A stretch of DNA of 64,000 bases from Vandiemenella viatica (GCA_031002005.1 CM061919.1:32391088-32455087), one strand, 5' to 3'; shown: positions 11,445 to 21,661, counted from the stretch's first letter. The notes: generated from the sequence alone by a model not told the origin. Numbers and translations are program-made.

Positions 11445-11725
11445 CGCTGGTGTATATCTACGCCTGGTTCCGCAACCGACCAATCGCAGTCAAGGAATGG
11501 TTACGTCATTGGAGTCAGCCAATCGGAAGTAGACAACGTTCCTGTCTCGTTCAGTTCCGCTATTCAGTCCAGTTTTTGTTGTTACTTCAGATACAACAGT
11601 CCTGATGATGGCGGCAGTGAAAGTCGCCGAAAGCTCGACAGTAGAAAATGTGATTCGGCGGCAAACCCGAGAAGAATTTATATCGAAGATACGCCGAGAA
11701 AGACTTATATCTCATGTGACTGTAC
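11445..11725 (+). mobile_element. Penelope-like element terminal region (pLTR) fragment
   Basis: The tail 11637-11715 (GGCAAACCCGAGAAGAATTT, then ATACGCCGAGAAAGAC) is homologous to the end regions of the Penelope-like copies at 37370-37420 and 47600-47660 (GAAGCCCGA-AGAAAT-TATTAA, then ACGCCGTGAAAAATTACG). It is nearly identical to a 75-bp stretch at 45842-45915. The upstream part resembles other Penelope terminal repeats in holding TTACGTCATTGG and a hammerhead-like core. No reverse transcriptase is present here, so this is a solo terminal fragment. Confidence 0.6.
11602..11632 (+). ncRNA. Hammerhead ribozyme-like core
   Basis: CTGATGA (11602-11608) is followed by T, then GGCGGC, a 7-nt loop, and GTCGCC. 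These form a 6-bp stem with one G-U pair, and GAAA follows directly (11629-11632). That is the conserved order of hammerhead box 1, stem II and box 2. Penelope-like elements are known to carry hammerhead motifs in their terminal repeats. The extra T before stem II is unusual, and I could not define stems I and III with confidence, so activity is doubtful. Confidence 0.4.
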
Positions 11726-11849
11726 ACTGTTGAAGTAGTTAGTTGTCTTTAATGTAACAAGGTTTTATCTTGATGGTCCTGTGCCATTTATTATAATTAT
11801 TGTAATTATTATTATATTTATTATAATTAGACATCAACTGTGGAAGTAA
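11726..11849. other. AT-rich spacer, no gene seen
   Basis: A short AT-rich stretch with TTATAATTATTG repeats lies between the Penelope fragment and the Polinton. No terminal inverted repeat of the Polinton could be recognised. Confidence 0.4.
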
Positions 11850-12305
11850 TCAAACCACCGATGTGAACCACGTCTGATGAATTCTTTGCCACATTGCATT
11901 CTTGATAGTTCTGTTGAGTCGTTCAACTATTGATGCATTCAGATGAGTATATATTGAGTAGTGGTTAATACCATGGGTAGTAATGAGTGCCTTAAACTTT
12001 GAATTGTAAAGCTCTTTTCGGTTGTCAGTCTGTAATTTTTTAGGAACACGATCACCACTTAGTATTCTCTTCATAGCGTTGGCGACTACACTTGCTGTCT
12101 TGTTCTTGATAGCTAGAGTCAATGCAAACTTTGAATAAGTATCGATCACCATCAGTATATACTTACAGCCACTGTTTTTACGAGAATATGGGATCATATC
12201 TACAATATCAGTTTGCCACAGATCGTCAATTCCTTTGATGATTTCATGCCTTCTTGGGAAATTCCTTCTTGCAGGTCTATGGAGTTCTAGTACAACTTGA
12301 TCCAT
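11850..12305 (-). pseudogene. Polinton integrase (DDE type), C-terminus missing
   Basis: This retroviral-type integrase inserts the element. The 151-codon frame begins MDQVVLELHRPARRNFPRR. The catalytic core is visible: the first Asp in DDLWQTDIVDM, the second in LQTDNRKEL and the Glu in NASIVERLNRT, so all three acidic residues are present. The sequence leaves the family after KNAMWQRI and no chromodomain follows, so about the last third is lost at the element's left boundary. The ATG at 12305 overlaps the end of the upstream gene. It is distinguished from gypsy integrases by HRPARRNFPRR and the INHYS block, which are typical of Polintons. Confidence 0.85.
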
Positions 12306-13025
12306 TTTTCAATATGATGTCTCTCTCACGAAGTTCTTTAATCACTGATAAAATTTCATTGGTGTGTGCCGTATGTCCTGTCGATGTGGTCGATGTAAGT
12401 AACTTAAGTTATTCAGCGAGTTCGTTGGGGTCATCCCAATACACATATTCCTTCATTGGGAGATGGGGAGAACCGGACTGACTAACAAGTTTAGAGATTA
12501 TGTTTTTATACTTGATATTGTTTGCAAGGTTCAGAACTTTGCCGGATAGATTAAATTTTACTCTGTGGGCACTTGTGGTGTTTAATATTTCCAAATAGCT
12601 ATTCAAGTTCTTGTTGGTATATATGTTAGGTTTTTTTAAAAAAAAAACAACAGTTCTATTAACCCTTGTGTTCTCTCATATTCAGTGCCATCTGTTACAA
12701 TAACATCATCTTCAATAGACATGGGTGACTTTCCAATCAATAGAGAATCATTCTTCTTTCGAACACCATACACTGAATCATAATCTCGCTGATTTCGCTT
12801 TAGAGAGCTCAAGAACTTATTGATCGAGTCAGAAGACTGCTGCTGCTGGTGCTGAAGTAGCTGAGGTAGTAAAACTTTTTCCATATAGTCCAAAGGGTCA
12901 GCTAAATGTTTTAATAATCGACCCTGACAATCCAAACTACCTTCTTTCGTAAGAAGTATATGTTGAGGTGGGTGCACCAACAATCTCTTGCTCTGTATTG
13001 AAGATGTTCCACCAAACTTGCTCAC
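12300..13025 (-). pseudogene. Polinton conserved protein of unknown function
   Basis: The protein begins MSKFGGTSSIQSKRLLVHPP at 13025, and a frameshift sits in an A/T homopolymer near 12630-12650. The C-terminal half (12606-12409) ends with the conserved YVYWDDPNELAE, followed by an in-frame stop and then a last block containing HTNEILSVIKELRERDIIL. Proteins ending in a WDDPNELV-type motif sit between the ATPase and the integrase in arthropod Polintons; their function is not known to me. A Gln-rich stretch (about residues 57-65) lies in the middle. Confidence 0.6.
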
Positions 13026-13058
13026 GGTTATAATGATGATAGTACCTAGTGTGCTTGA

Positions 13059-13744
13059 CTATTTATTTAAAAACGAATCAAATCCGTTGCGGTACCGTCC
13101 GTGATACATGTAACAGTTTTTGTCAATAACCACAAATCCATGTTTACTTGCATTCCAGCAGTATGCACACAAATCTTTAAACTCGTTGAACGACATATCG
13201 GTATTAACATGGTCTATATAAATGTGTTTGAGGTTCATATAATCCTGTTTAAAGAGTATAATTAAGTTGGCGTTGTCTCTAACCAACTGTTTCGGTATCC
13301 GGCTGTATGTCTGACACAAGTAGAAGGAATCAACTAACCGATGTCAACCGATACAAAAGTAGTCTCGTATATTATTTTGTTTTTCTCATGAAATATCGTC
13401 AAATACAAACACAGAATTTGGTAGGGCTTCACTGGGCGGACACTTTGATTATCGTTACAAGTCAAATATCGAATTCCTTTAAGGGGCTCCATTATTTCTT
13501 CTAGCAACTGGTACTTTGGTTAGTACAGTGACTTGGAAAATACATACACATTTTCAAATCTAAGCCCATTGGGATGTTCTAGCAGGGAAAGCACTAGGTT
13601 GGTTTTTCCACAATTTTAAGGGCCACACACAATTGCTCTTACTGTCTCGGGGAACAGAGATCCATTCTTCTTCTTTTTCCGCTTGGTGTCTGCAACATTT
13701 GCATTACTCACATGCAATGTTGCTTGCTGTTTGACGAAGCGCAT
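13059..13744 (-). pseudogene. Polinton FtsK/HerA-type packaging ATPase, broken
   Basis: This ATPase would pump the genome into the capsid. The ATG is at 13744 (MRFVKQQATLHVSN). The Walker A region near 13610-13630 reads CGP-stop-NCGKTN: a TAA lies inside the phosphate-binding loop. ENVYVFSKS follows near 13540. At least one frameshift lies between 13520 and 13320. The C-terminal part, 13319-13059, is open and contains CQTYSRIPKQLVRDNANLI, then FKQDYMNLKHIYIDHVNTD and FKDLCAYCW, all typical of the Polinton ATPase. The length (about 228 codons) is close to that of the family. Confidence 0.85.
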
Positions 13745-13772
13745 ATTGACGCGGTTTTCAAGCCGCTCTGAC

Positions 13773-13809
13773 TATATATAGACGAGCTAAAATGTTAAGT
13801 CCATCAGTT
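13773..13809. promoter_or_regulatory. Shared TATA box between divergent Polinton genes
   Basis: A palindromic TATATATA (13773-13780) sits in the 105-bp gap between the ATPase ATG (13744, minus) and the next ATG on plus (13850). On plus, TCAGTT (13804-13809) fits the initiator, with its A 33 bp from the start of the TATA. On minus, a weaker TCAATA lies 33 nt away, just ahead of the ATPase ATG. One TATA could serve both directions. Confidence 0.45.
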
Positions 13810-13849
13810 ATCGAAGGGTCGTGGCTTCTTAAATAAGCTCATCGATAAA

Positions 13850-14370
13850 ATGCCATTTGAGGCACACATTACCATATACCAGTTTTGTGTACCTGGAACG
13901 ATTCTGGAAAAGCGGTTGAAACTTGGTCAAACTGGAATCAATCCATTAGATGCTGCATATAGAGAACATAACATTGCATAAGCACACGGTGTGGATAGAC
14001 GTAATGCCGATCGTATCCTCGCGTAGAAGGCTTCAAATAGAATGAAGGCTAAAGACGCAAAGTTTGGAGAACGTGCTGCTGCTTTTCTAGTTAACAGAAC
14101 CATGCGTGCTAAGATGAAGCTGGGTGCAGGTATTAAAGAGAAGAAAAACAAGGGCGGTTCCTTTAATACCAATATTTGCAGGATTGTCGGCTACTTGAGC
14201 TCTTGCAGGAGGAGTATAGTCAGAGCTGTCTAAGCAGCTACAGAAGCCAAAAAAACAGTTGGCTGAAGAGAAACGGCACAATGAAACTATGGAAGAAATT
14301 GCAGTGAAAGGCAAAGGTCTATATTTGAAACCATTGTACAGGCCAAAATTTTATTATGGGTGTGAGTATA
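13850..14370 (+). pseudogene. Polinton phospholipase A2-like (parvoviral VP1u type) protein, broken
   Basis: The protein starts with MPFEAHITIYQFCVPGTILE, then KRLKLGQTGINPLDAAYREHN. This matches the secreted/parvoviral PLA2 pattern: a calcium loop YxGPG followed by a His-Asp dyad in DxxCxxHD. Here the loop reads CVPG instead of CGPG, and the dyad reads HN instead of HD, so two key residues are lost. Two in-frame stops follow (near 13978 and 14023), then a basic helical stretch to 14232 (KAKDAKFGERAAAF, then MRAKMKLGAG). The last block near 14310-14345 (KGKGLYLKPLYRPKFYYG) is in another frame. In parvoviruses this domain opens endosomes; a similar virion role in Polintons is an inference. Confidence 0.75.
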
Positions 14371-15300
14371 AATGTTGTAAGATTGATTCGTGAACATTCG
14401 AGAGAGCTGCTCCACTTAAGCGCACAGCCGATGCAGCATCAAGCGCTGATTTGCACATTCCACATGCGTGCCGCAGAGCAATGGCCTAGCAAGCGTCAGT
14501 AACTTGATAGTATTTAACGGGAGACAACATATTGCCTCACTCACTGCAGCGCAGTTGAGGAACAGACTGATATGATGTAGCAAGGTAATAGTTGCGAGTC
14601 GGTCTACTGCCGCATGGCATTTTGACTTAGTCTGTTTTAGTCTTCTTGTAGTATTAGTATTTCATTCTGTTCTATAGCTCGTCTGTCTTTAAGTTCCAGA
14701 ATTATTATACATTTCTAAATTCGCAGTTTAACTTGAGTCTCCTGCACCACTGTTTTATAATGTTCGCGTTGGGTTTTCATTGGTTAATCGCAGTCTTAAT
14801 AGTTATCATTGTTTTCAAGTCATGTCATAGTTAAATCCGTATATCGCGTCTGAAGAAGACTTATTCCATTATTGTTGATACTATATTGGTAAATCTGGGA
14901 GCTACTGCGCGTGTTATTCCTCCCGTTATAACGTATTTGGAAATGTGGATGCATGTATTATGTTTCGGCATCTAATGAATAAATACTCTCATTCAATCCA
15001 TTCTGCTGGTGTTCCCAAATTATTTATCAGTCATTAGAGTAAGTTACCCAGTTGTTTCAGGTATAATGTATATGACGTGAGTAATATGTTCATAAGGTAA
15101 GAAGTATATAATTTTTCTATTTGCTAAGAGTAAGGTTAGCCTTCATTGACTATTAATTAACGCAATTGGCAAATCTGCATCACTTAAACTAGCCTGGTGT
15201 CAGACTGGCGAATTTAATACAATTTTATAAAGTAATTAAACTGCTCACTTCATAGTTGCTCAATTTAATAATATCATAAAACGCCCACAAAATAACAACC
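14371..15300. other. No recognised gene between PLA2-like and protease regions
   Basis: There are about 930 bases with no open frame over 60 codons and no motif I recognise. Polinton capsid genes are normally packed closely, so this may be an unidentified insertion or heavily decayed element sequence. Confidence 0.4.
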
Positions 15301-15309
15301 CACGGCCAA

Positions 15310-16362
15310 TTCTTTACACCATTTAGAAAAGGCGGATCAGGATTGAAGAAAAAAAAGTCGATCCAACCGCTGAAAGACGAAGATAAACGTAGATATGTAA
15401 AACGTCTGCATATACCTCATTTTCGTGGTGTTTTTATGCGTGATGTATTACTTGAAAAAATTCTTGATCGTAAATGTGGAATAGTGAACTTGGACAGTGC
15501 TGAAAATGCTGTAACACATTTGGTGGCGTACATCATGTACAAAATCAGTGTGGTTAAGTATTTCGGCAGTTTTGGTGACTTACCTCCACCATTGGAATTG
15601 CAGCGGTACTTTGCAGGCAACAGAATACTGTACAACGTCACCAGGAATATGGTACACACATATGTGGTCACTTGTGTTTTAAGTTCTTGTACGAAAATGT
15701 TTGACATTAGTCCTGCAGTGTCGAGTTGTGATTACTTTCCGCCTATAGATTTGAGTCAAGGCGAGTATTCGATCGGACTAGTGGATTTTCAAACATATAA
15801 CTCGATCCCAACCATTGACGAGTCAAATTACAAATTTCACTACTTGAAGAAAAGAGTGATTGATATATCCACAGGATCTTACGACATTGACGACTTGGCA
15901 AATTATTTAGTTAAGCAGACTAATAATGAGAAATTGATTATTAGAGTAAACAATAATTCACTCAAGTGTGAGATACAAACACCTCTGGAAATTGACTTCA
16001 GTAAACCAAACTCAATTGGATCGCTACTCGATTTTTCGAAACGTGTATCGAAAGCTGGATTTCATACTTCAGATTACACCGTGCAGATATTCAAAGTTAA
16101 CGCCATATATATAGATTGCAGTGTTTGTACTGGAATTTACGTCAACGATAAGTTGGGAGATACACTACACGAGATATTTTCAATAGTGCAGCCAGGGTAC
16201 AAGATTTTAGAAGTACCAACAAATGTCATCTATCTCCCCATCACGGTGAAAACACTCAACAACATTGACATTAGAGTTGTCGATCAGGACGGCGAATTGG
16301 TTGATTTCAGTCAAGAAACCATTACTCTGAGACTACATATAAAGAATGGGCGCTCATTATAA
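15310..16362 (+). pseudogene. Polinton protease remnant fused in frame to penton (minor capsid) protein
   Basis: One uninterrupted frame joins two Polinton proteins. Residues 20-100 (counted from the TTG at 15343) match the adenovirus-type cysteine protease: HIPHFRGVFMRDVL, CGIVNLDS, then THLVAY with the catalytic His at about 59, and YFGSFGDLPPPLEL. The usual Asp/Glu in that last block is Gly, and the C-terminal Cys block is missing, so the protease is dead. From about residue 127 the frame is a good penton-like minor capsid protein: YFPPIDLSQGEYSIGLVDFQ, then STGSYDIDDLANYL and beta-rich blocks to the stop at 16362. There is no ATG upstream of residue 32. The penton half is unusually well preserved. 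Confidence 0.8.
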
Positions 16363-16394
16363 CAAGAAGCGTCAAACTCGTACAGTTGTCAGTC
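16358..16394 (+). promoter_or_regulatory. Candidate promoter of the capsid gene
   Basis: TCAGTC (16389-16394) fits the arthropod initiator TCAKTY, with the +1 A at 16391. ATTATAAC lies about 33 bases upstream and could act as a weak TATA box. The major capsid ATG follows at 16467. The spacing is similar to that of the promoter at 13773-13809. Confidence 0.35.
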
Positions 16395-16466
16395 TTGAAC
16401 CGACAGAGAAACGGTTAACACTTGCTAACGTGCTCTTCCTACAGTCGTTAGGCTATACCGCAAAAA

Positions 16467-17656
16467 ATGGATGAGCTACTTGATGTAACTTCTAGTGTGG
16501 AATTTGACAAGTCGGTGACTCGTAAACAGTTTTTGAGTCATCAACCGCATACGTTAACCACATTTAATAACAATGATGAGATTCAGATACCTATTCAGAA
16601 CCAAGATACATATACAGTGCTGGCCGAAAGTTATCTGCATATTGAAGGAAGATTCGTCAAAGAAGATGGAACTAGAACGACAAATTCACTTCGCACAGCC
16701 AATGCTATCACATTTCTGTTTGAAGAAATTCGGTTTGAAATTAATTGACTTGAAATTGACCGAAATAGAAACGTTGGCATCACCAGCACAATAAAGGCAC
16801 TAATTTCTGGCAATCCGCAACAAATTGGGGTGCTGAACAATGCAGGATGGAGCCAAGATATCTTGGGGAAGATCACTTTGATTTATGTATACCATTGAGT
16901 ATGCTTTTAGGCTTTTGTAAAGACTATAAAAGGATACTTGCAAATGTGAAACAAGAACTAGTATTGATTCGTGCTAGGGATGACACAAATTCATACATAC
17001 AAGCCAATGCAAATCCTCAAAATATCAAATTCTAGCTTGAATAAAGTCACGTGGGTGATTCCGCAAGTGCAAGTAGGTGACAGAGAAAACTGGCTTTGCT
17101 TCAGATTGTGGAAAGTGGGAAGCCAATACCCATTCACTTAGAAGTTGGGACCTGCTTGAACATCTAGTATTTCCTGTAAGCAAAACAGAAGTTTGAACTT
17201 TGAAGACAACAACCCAACTGGAGAAACCTAGGACTGTAGTTCTGTGCTTTCAAACAAACAGGAAACATAACACAGAAAGCTATGTTTGATCACTGCATTC
17301 TCTGTAACGTTAAAGTCTTCCTAAACGAAGTAGCGTTCCCGTACAAGAACATGAATTTAGACTTTAAGAAAAACAGAAAAATAGTGCTGTATGGCAAGTA
17401 TGCAAGATTCAAGCAGTCTTATTTTGAACATGATCGTCCCTCATCACTACTAAAACGTGAAGAATTTGTAGCCACTGCACCTCTAGTTGTAATTGGCTGT
17501 TCACAACAAAATGAAGCAGTTAAGACTGTTGATATACGGAAGAAATTTGATAGCAGTGTTAATTTCCCTGCCTACACATCTGCATACTGTCTGATCCTGC
17601 ATGATCGTTTTGTAGAATACGTACCTCTAACTGGTGTGGTGCGAAAGCTCACATAA
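16467..17656 (+). pseudogene. Polinton major capsid protein (double jelly-roll), broken
   Basis: This protein would form the hexons of the virion. The N-terminus (MDELLDVTSSVEFDKSVTRK) and the blocks that follow match Polinton major capsid proteins, including FLFEEIRFEIN at the end of the first open piece (16467-16748). An in-frame stop at 16746, a frameshift near 16840 and a stop near 17034 break it. The middle piece (16847-17035) holds CIPLSMLLGFCKDYKRI and LVLIRARDD. The C-terminal third is open again at 17282-17656 (YKNMNLDFKKNRKIVLYGKY to FVEYVPLTGVVRKLT). The length of about 397 codons is somewhat short. No other family fits. Confidence 0.85.
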
Positions 17657-17680
17657 AACAGGATATCACCATTCGCCGCC

Positions 17681-18144
17681 ATGCATTATCATGACGACCA
17701 TCTTCCTAGACGCACAGGAATTCAAACGAAGGACGGTGTCTTCGTTTTCAAAGAAGTTGCTGTTTGTATAATACGATCTGAAAACATTATCGCTACACAT
17801 TACATAAGTGTATTGTCACCAAAACGTGGAGGAGATCAGTTAATTGGTTGACACATAATTACCTTTGAATACCTTGGAACACTGATGGAGTGACTTTCAG
17901 TAAACTATATACTATTCTACGTGCAATCACCAATGAAGACAATTCAATAATTTATGTGGAAGGACAGGATAAGGCACAAGAGTTCCAGAGGATTATCAGG
18001 TAGAAGGTCTCCTGCAACGTTAAAGACTTTGGATGTCCTCCACTACGAAAACTCAAGAAAAATAATTTGATAAAACTTTGTAAAGCACATTTATTTTGTA
18101 ATGCTATGTATGCTGTGGAAAATGCATTTTTAATTTCCCAATGA
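17681..18144 (+). pseudogene. Small conserved Polinton-associated protein, broken
   Basis: The ATG at 17681 has a strong context (GCCGCCATG). The protein begins MHYHDDHLPRRTGIQTKDG. After an in-frame stop near 17849 and at least one frameshift, later blocks include FSKLYTILRAI, IIYVEGQDKAQEFQRII and NVKDFGCPPLRKLKK, ending with a TGA at 18142-18144. I recall an arthropod ORF family with an IYVKG-EK...N-E-LGCP-L pattern near capsid genes. Its function is not established; a nuclease-like fold is only a guess. AATAAA at 18152 follows the stop. Confidence 0.55.
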
Positions 18145-18151
18145 TGGGTGA

Positions 18152-18157
18152 AATAAA
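18152..18157 (+). terminator. Polyadenylation signal after the plus-strand Polinton block
   Basis: AATAAA lies eight bases after the stop of the last plus-strand Polinton gene. A second AATAAA on the minus strand (TTTATT near 18186-18191) could serve a gene arriving from the right. Confidence 0.45.
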
Positions 18158-18197
18158 AACAATCAAATTAAAACTCATGCCTTTTTATTTATCAGCC

Positions 18198-18564
18198 TAT
18201 AACAGGGCTATATTGTATTCAACCTTGCCAGGCAAGCCAGGTTATAAACTGCCGATGATTCCTTTTTATTTGTTTCGGAAGTTGTGAATATTAATGTAAT
18301 GCATTTACGTGAACATAATATTTAATAAAACAAGAAAAAACACACATAAATGGTACACCAATAACATAAACGTTTATTCAAAACCAGATAGCCAAAACAA
18401 CAAAACCGCTCGCAAGCTTAACACAGTCCGTGCTCTCTTTTGTCTCACTGCGATTACACACCTCTCTCATACTAGTTGTACTATTCTTTGGCAGCGCCCG
18501 CTGACCAAAGATTATTGTCACTTACAGTCAATACTTAGAAGCTACTCTTAGCGTATATGCTACA
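18198..18564 (-). repeat. LTR 1 of the array (outer 3' LTR)
   Basis: On plus it begins TATAACAGGG and ends GCGTATATGCTACA. On the element's strand it begins TGTAGCATAT and ends with an atypical TATA. The left flank is the AGCC duplication. Confidence 0.85.
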
Positions 18565-18585
18565 CCTGCCCCCACTTCGAGGCAG
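18565..18585 (-). promoter_or_regulatory. Polypurine tract next to LTR 1
   Basis: On the minus strand the sequence just before the 3' LTR reads AAGTGGGGGCAGG, a typical plus-strand primer. The same tract follows LTRs 2, 3 and 4. Confidence 0.7.
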
Positions 18586-19059
18586 ATTAATGAATTTAGC
18601 ACAATTTTTAATTTGCCGAGAAGTTATTGAAATACACAGTGGATGACACCATTTTCTCCTTGAATACAATGTCCAACAGTTCTTCTCAAATTTAGTTTGC
18701 AATGGCCTTACTTTTTCCACATTATGCTAATAATTTCGATTACAAATGCAAAGTATTTTCACAGTCTATATCAGTTAACTATTTACATTTTTGCTTGTCA
18801 CTAAATCTGTCATCATATGCACTATATATCGTCCACTTCTATTATTTTACACTCAGTTTTGATTAAACATGCTCAAATTTCAGACTTAACCATTACATTT
18901 ATCATGCTACTTTTTCGTCATAACAAGGCGTTAATAATAAAATTACATATTACTATAAACCATTGTATTGCTTTTCATATTTCTTTTATGATACTATTCT
19001 GTTTTAAGATCAATACAAAATTACTTTGTCAATTACTTAACATTTCATCTTTTTAGTCC

Positions 19060-19560
19060 TTTTTTCTATACAATTTTAAATCGACCACATTTCTTAATCG
19101 TAGTATTTTATTAGATTTGGATAAGCAAGCAAATAGGCGCTCGCATTTGGCTTAACAACAATCTTAAAAGGTCCATGATAGATTTTGAAGAATTTTTTAA
19201 TCTTTGAATTTATTTTGCAAGAATTTTGTCTAGTTTTCACCAAAAACATATCTCCCAAACCGAATTGATAAAGGAAATACTTGCCCCCGATAAGCGTCTT
19301 GCATACACGTAGTTCTACCGTAGCTTTTTCTTCCGCCTTTCCAATTCCATTCTGCCACTTTTATATATTCTTCCAGTCCTTCATGTAATTTCTTTCTTGT
19401 TTCCAGTTTTCCTTTTTATGAGACCATTCAACTACTTCTCTTGTGCTTAAATCAGGTGGGTGCTTTTTTCTCAAATAATTTGAAGCAAATAGGTATCGGC
19501 AGTCATCAATTGTGTCCTGTAACAATACTTCCATCTATCCCTTTTAATCTTTCCCGTCAA
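19060..19560 (-). pseudogene. Array unit 1: integrase C-terminal remnant
   Basis: This is homologous to the open copy in unit 4 (33045-33527). It encodes the end of a gypsy-type integrase but carries small indels, so no long frame survives. Confidence 0.55.
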
Positions 19561-20459
19561 AAGAAACATATGTAGTGGCTTCTGTATTACCATGCCGGAA
19601 AAATACATTCGTTCTTTTATAGCTACTGGTACAATTTTCTCTTCTTCGGATCCCATCTGCGATACATTTTCATCTCTTCCTCGTCATAACTCCTTATGAA
19701 AAACATTCTTACTTCACTTTCGTCATTTTCTTCAAATTTATTCTCGCTACTTCTGCATTCGTACTCTTCCCCATCGCTGCTAGGAACATTTTCACTTTCT
19801 TCACATTCATTAATACTTAAAGGTAGCTCGCTTTCATTATCTGCTAATTGTTCTTACTCGAATCTATCTTTTAATGACTCGTTTCGTGCTTCCGCTATAC
19901 TCATTTTTTCTTCAACAGCTTCTTCATGATTTCGTACTTGGCCTTCCAAAATTTCTTCCATTTTACTTTCCACGTCTTTCTGACGTTCTTTTATCTTTTG
20001 ATTTAATGACCATTCTACCGTTTCAACAATAATTTTCTCATTTTCTTCCATTTAGTGATCCATTAAAACAACGACATCTTGCTCCATAACTTTCTTGATT
20101 TCAATGGTATCTTCCCTCATTGTTTTCATTTCTTTTTCTGACACCTCCTCCACCTTCAAATTTCTTCCAGACACACTTACTATCATTTCTTCTGTCCTTT
20201 TAATACTCTGATCATTACTTTGAGAAATCCTTTTCTCAAATTCTTGATTCCTCTGTTGCAATCCTCGGATGTCTTGTCTCATTTGCATTATGGCATTTAA
20301 TATCAATTCAAGGTCCGTACTCTTTAGGTCTGTACCCTTTTCGGCACTCATTCTAGCAAGTTTCATACAATTATTATATATAATCCATATATTACAAGCA
20401 ACAACAAAAGTTTTACTACTCACGAGAACCAATCCCCACAGCAAAATACACTGCTTCAT
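19561..20459 (-). pseudogene. Array unit 1: gag-like coiled-coil ORF, broken
   Basis: It starts near 20459 and contains MSAEKGTDLKSTDLELILN and RGLQQRNQEFEKRI. An in-frame TAA near 20053 (after MDH) and a frameshift near 19855 break it. The acidic module and FFIRSYDEE-type block follow. Unit 2 has the same TAA. Confidence 0.65.
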
Positions 20460-20784
20460 ATTTAACTTCTTTACTATACACTACTCACTCCTTATCAAAA
20501 AAATAAATGATTTACTACTGAAGAAAGACAGTCTCAATAACAATCACTGCTTCAGTTTCAAGTTCTTTACTGTACGTCATTTACTCAGTCTTCAAACTTT
20601 AATTATTTTTCTTTTCTTTTTTCTTTATATGACTGATGATTACTGCCACCTCAGAGCTTATAAATGGAATGTTCTCTACCAGCCGCGCTGCGTAGATCTG
20701 GAACTCTCCGCTGCCACTGCGTCATCAGAAGTCCAGTCATTTAAGGTTCTACGTCATTAGTAGAAATAAACAACCGTAAATTCT

Positions 20785-20801
20785 GGTCCAGAATCGCCAA
20801 A
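20785..20801 (-). promoter_or_regulatory. Primer-binding site next to LTR 2
   Basis: On minus, two bases after the 5' LTR end the sequence reads TGGCGATTCTGGACC, which has the TGG start of a tRNA-primer site. The other units have TGGCGATCCTGGACC. I could not assign the tRNA. Confidence 0.5.
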
Positions 20802-21168
20802 TATAACAGGGCTATATTCTATTCAACCTTACCAGGCAAGCCAGGTTATAAACTGCCGATGATTCCTTTTTATTTGTTTCGGAAGTTGTGAATATTAATG
20901 TAATGCATTTACGTGAACATAATATTTAATAAAACAAGAAAAAACACACATAAATGGTACGCCAATAACATAAACGTTTATTCAAAACCAGATAGCCAAA
21001 ACAACAAAACCGCTCGCAAGCTTAACACAGTCCGTGCTCTCTTTTGTCTCACGGCGATTACACACCTCTCTCTTACTAGTTGTATTATTCTTTGGCAGCG
21101 CCCGCTGACCAAAGATTATCGTCATTTACAGTCAATACTTAGAAGCTAGTCTTAGCGTATATGCTACA
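20802..21168 (-). repeat. LTR 2 of the array
   Basis: It is 367 bp, nearly identical to LTR 1, and shared between unit 1 (as its 5' LTR) and unit 2 (as its 3' LTR). Confidence 0.85.
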
Positions 21169-21661
21169 CCTGCCCCCACTTCGAGGCAGATTAATGAATT
21201 TAGCACAATTTTTAATTTGCCGAGAAGTTATTGAAATACACAGCGGATGACACCATTTTCTCCTTGAATACAATGTCCAACAGTTCTTATCAAATTTAGT
21301 TTGTAATGGCCTTACTTTTTCCACATTATGCTAATAATTTCGATTACAAATGCAAAGTATTTTCACAGTCTATATCAGTTAACTATTTACATTTTTGCTT
21401 GTCACTAAATCTGTCATCATATGCACTATATATCGTCCACTTCTATTATTTTACACTCAGTTTTGATTAAACATGCTCAAATTTCAGACTTAACCATTAC
21501 ATTTATCACGCTACTTTTTCGTCATAACAAGGCGTTAATAATAAAATTACATATTACTATAAACCATTGGATTGCTTTTCATATTTCTTTTATGATACTA
21601 TTCTGTTTTAAGATCAATACAAAATTACTTTGTCAATTACTTAACATTTCATCTTTTTAGT

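Larger units (their letters stand above)
11850..18197. mobile_element. Polinton/Maverick-type virus-like element, decayed, split by LTR array
   Basis: Two divergent blocks share a central promoter region. The minus block holds a retroviral-type integrase, an unknown conserved protein and an FtsK/HerA-type packaging ATPase. The plus block holds a phospholipase-A2-like protein, a protease-penton frame, the major capsid protein and a small conserved protein. This is the gene set of Polintons, also classed as adintoviruses. The family-B DNA polymerase is not visible. Every gene has stops or frameshifts, so the copy is dead. The right end is interrupted at 18197 by the LTR array and may continue at 35190. 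Confidence 0.88.

Noticed and set aside
18817..19056. A 79-codon frame repeated in every array unit (also at 21421, 30204 and 32809)
   Set aside because: It is on the strand opposite to the element, has no recognisable motif, and is repeated only because the units are repeated. It might be worth a second look, but I cannot support it as a gene.
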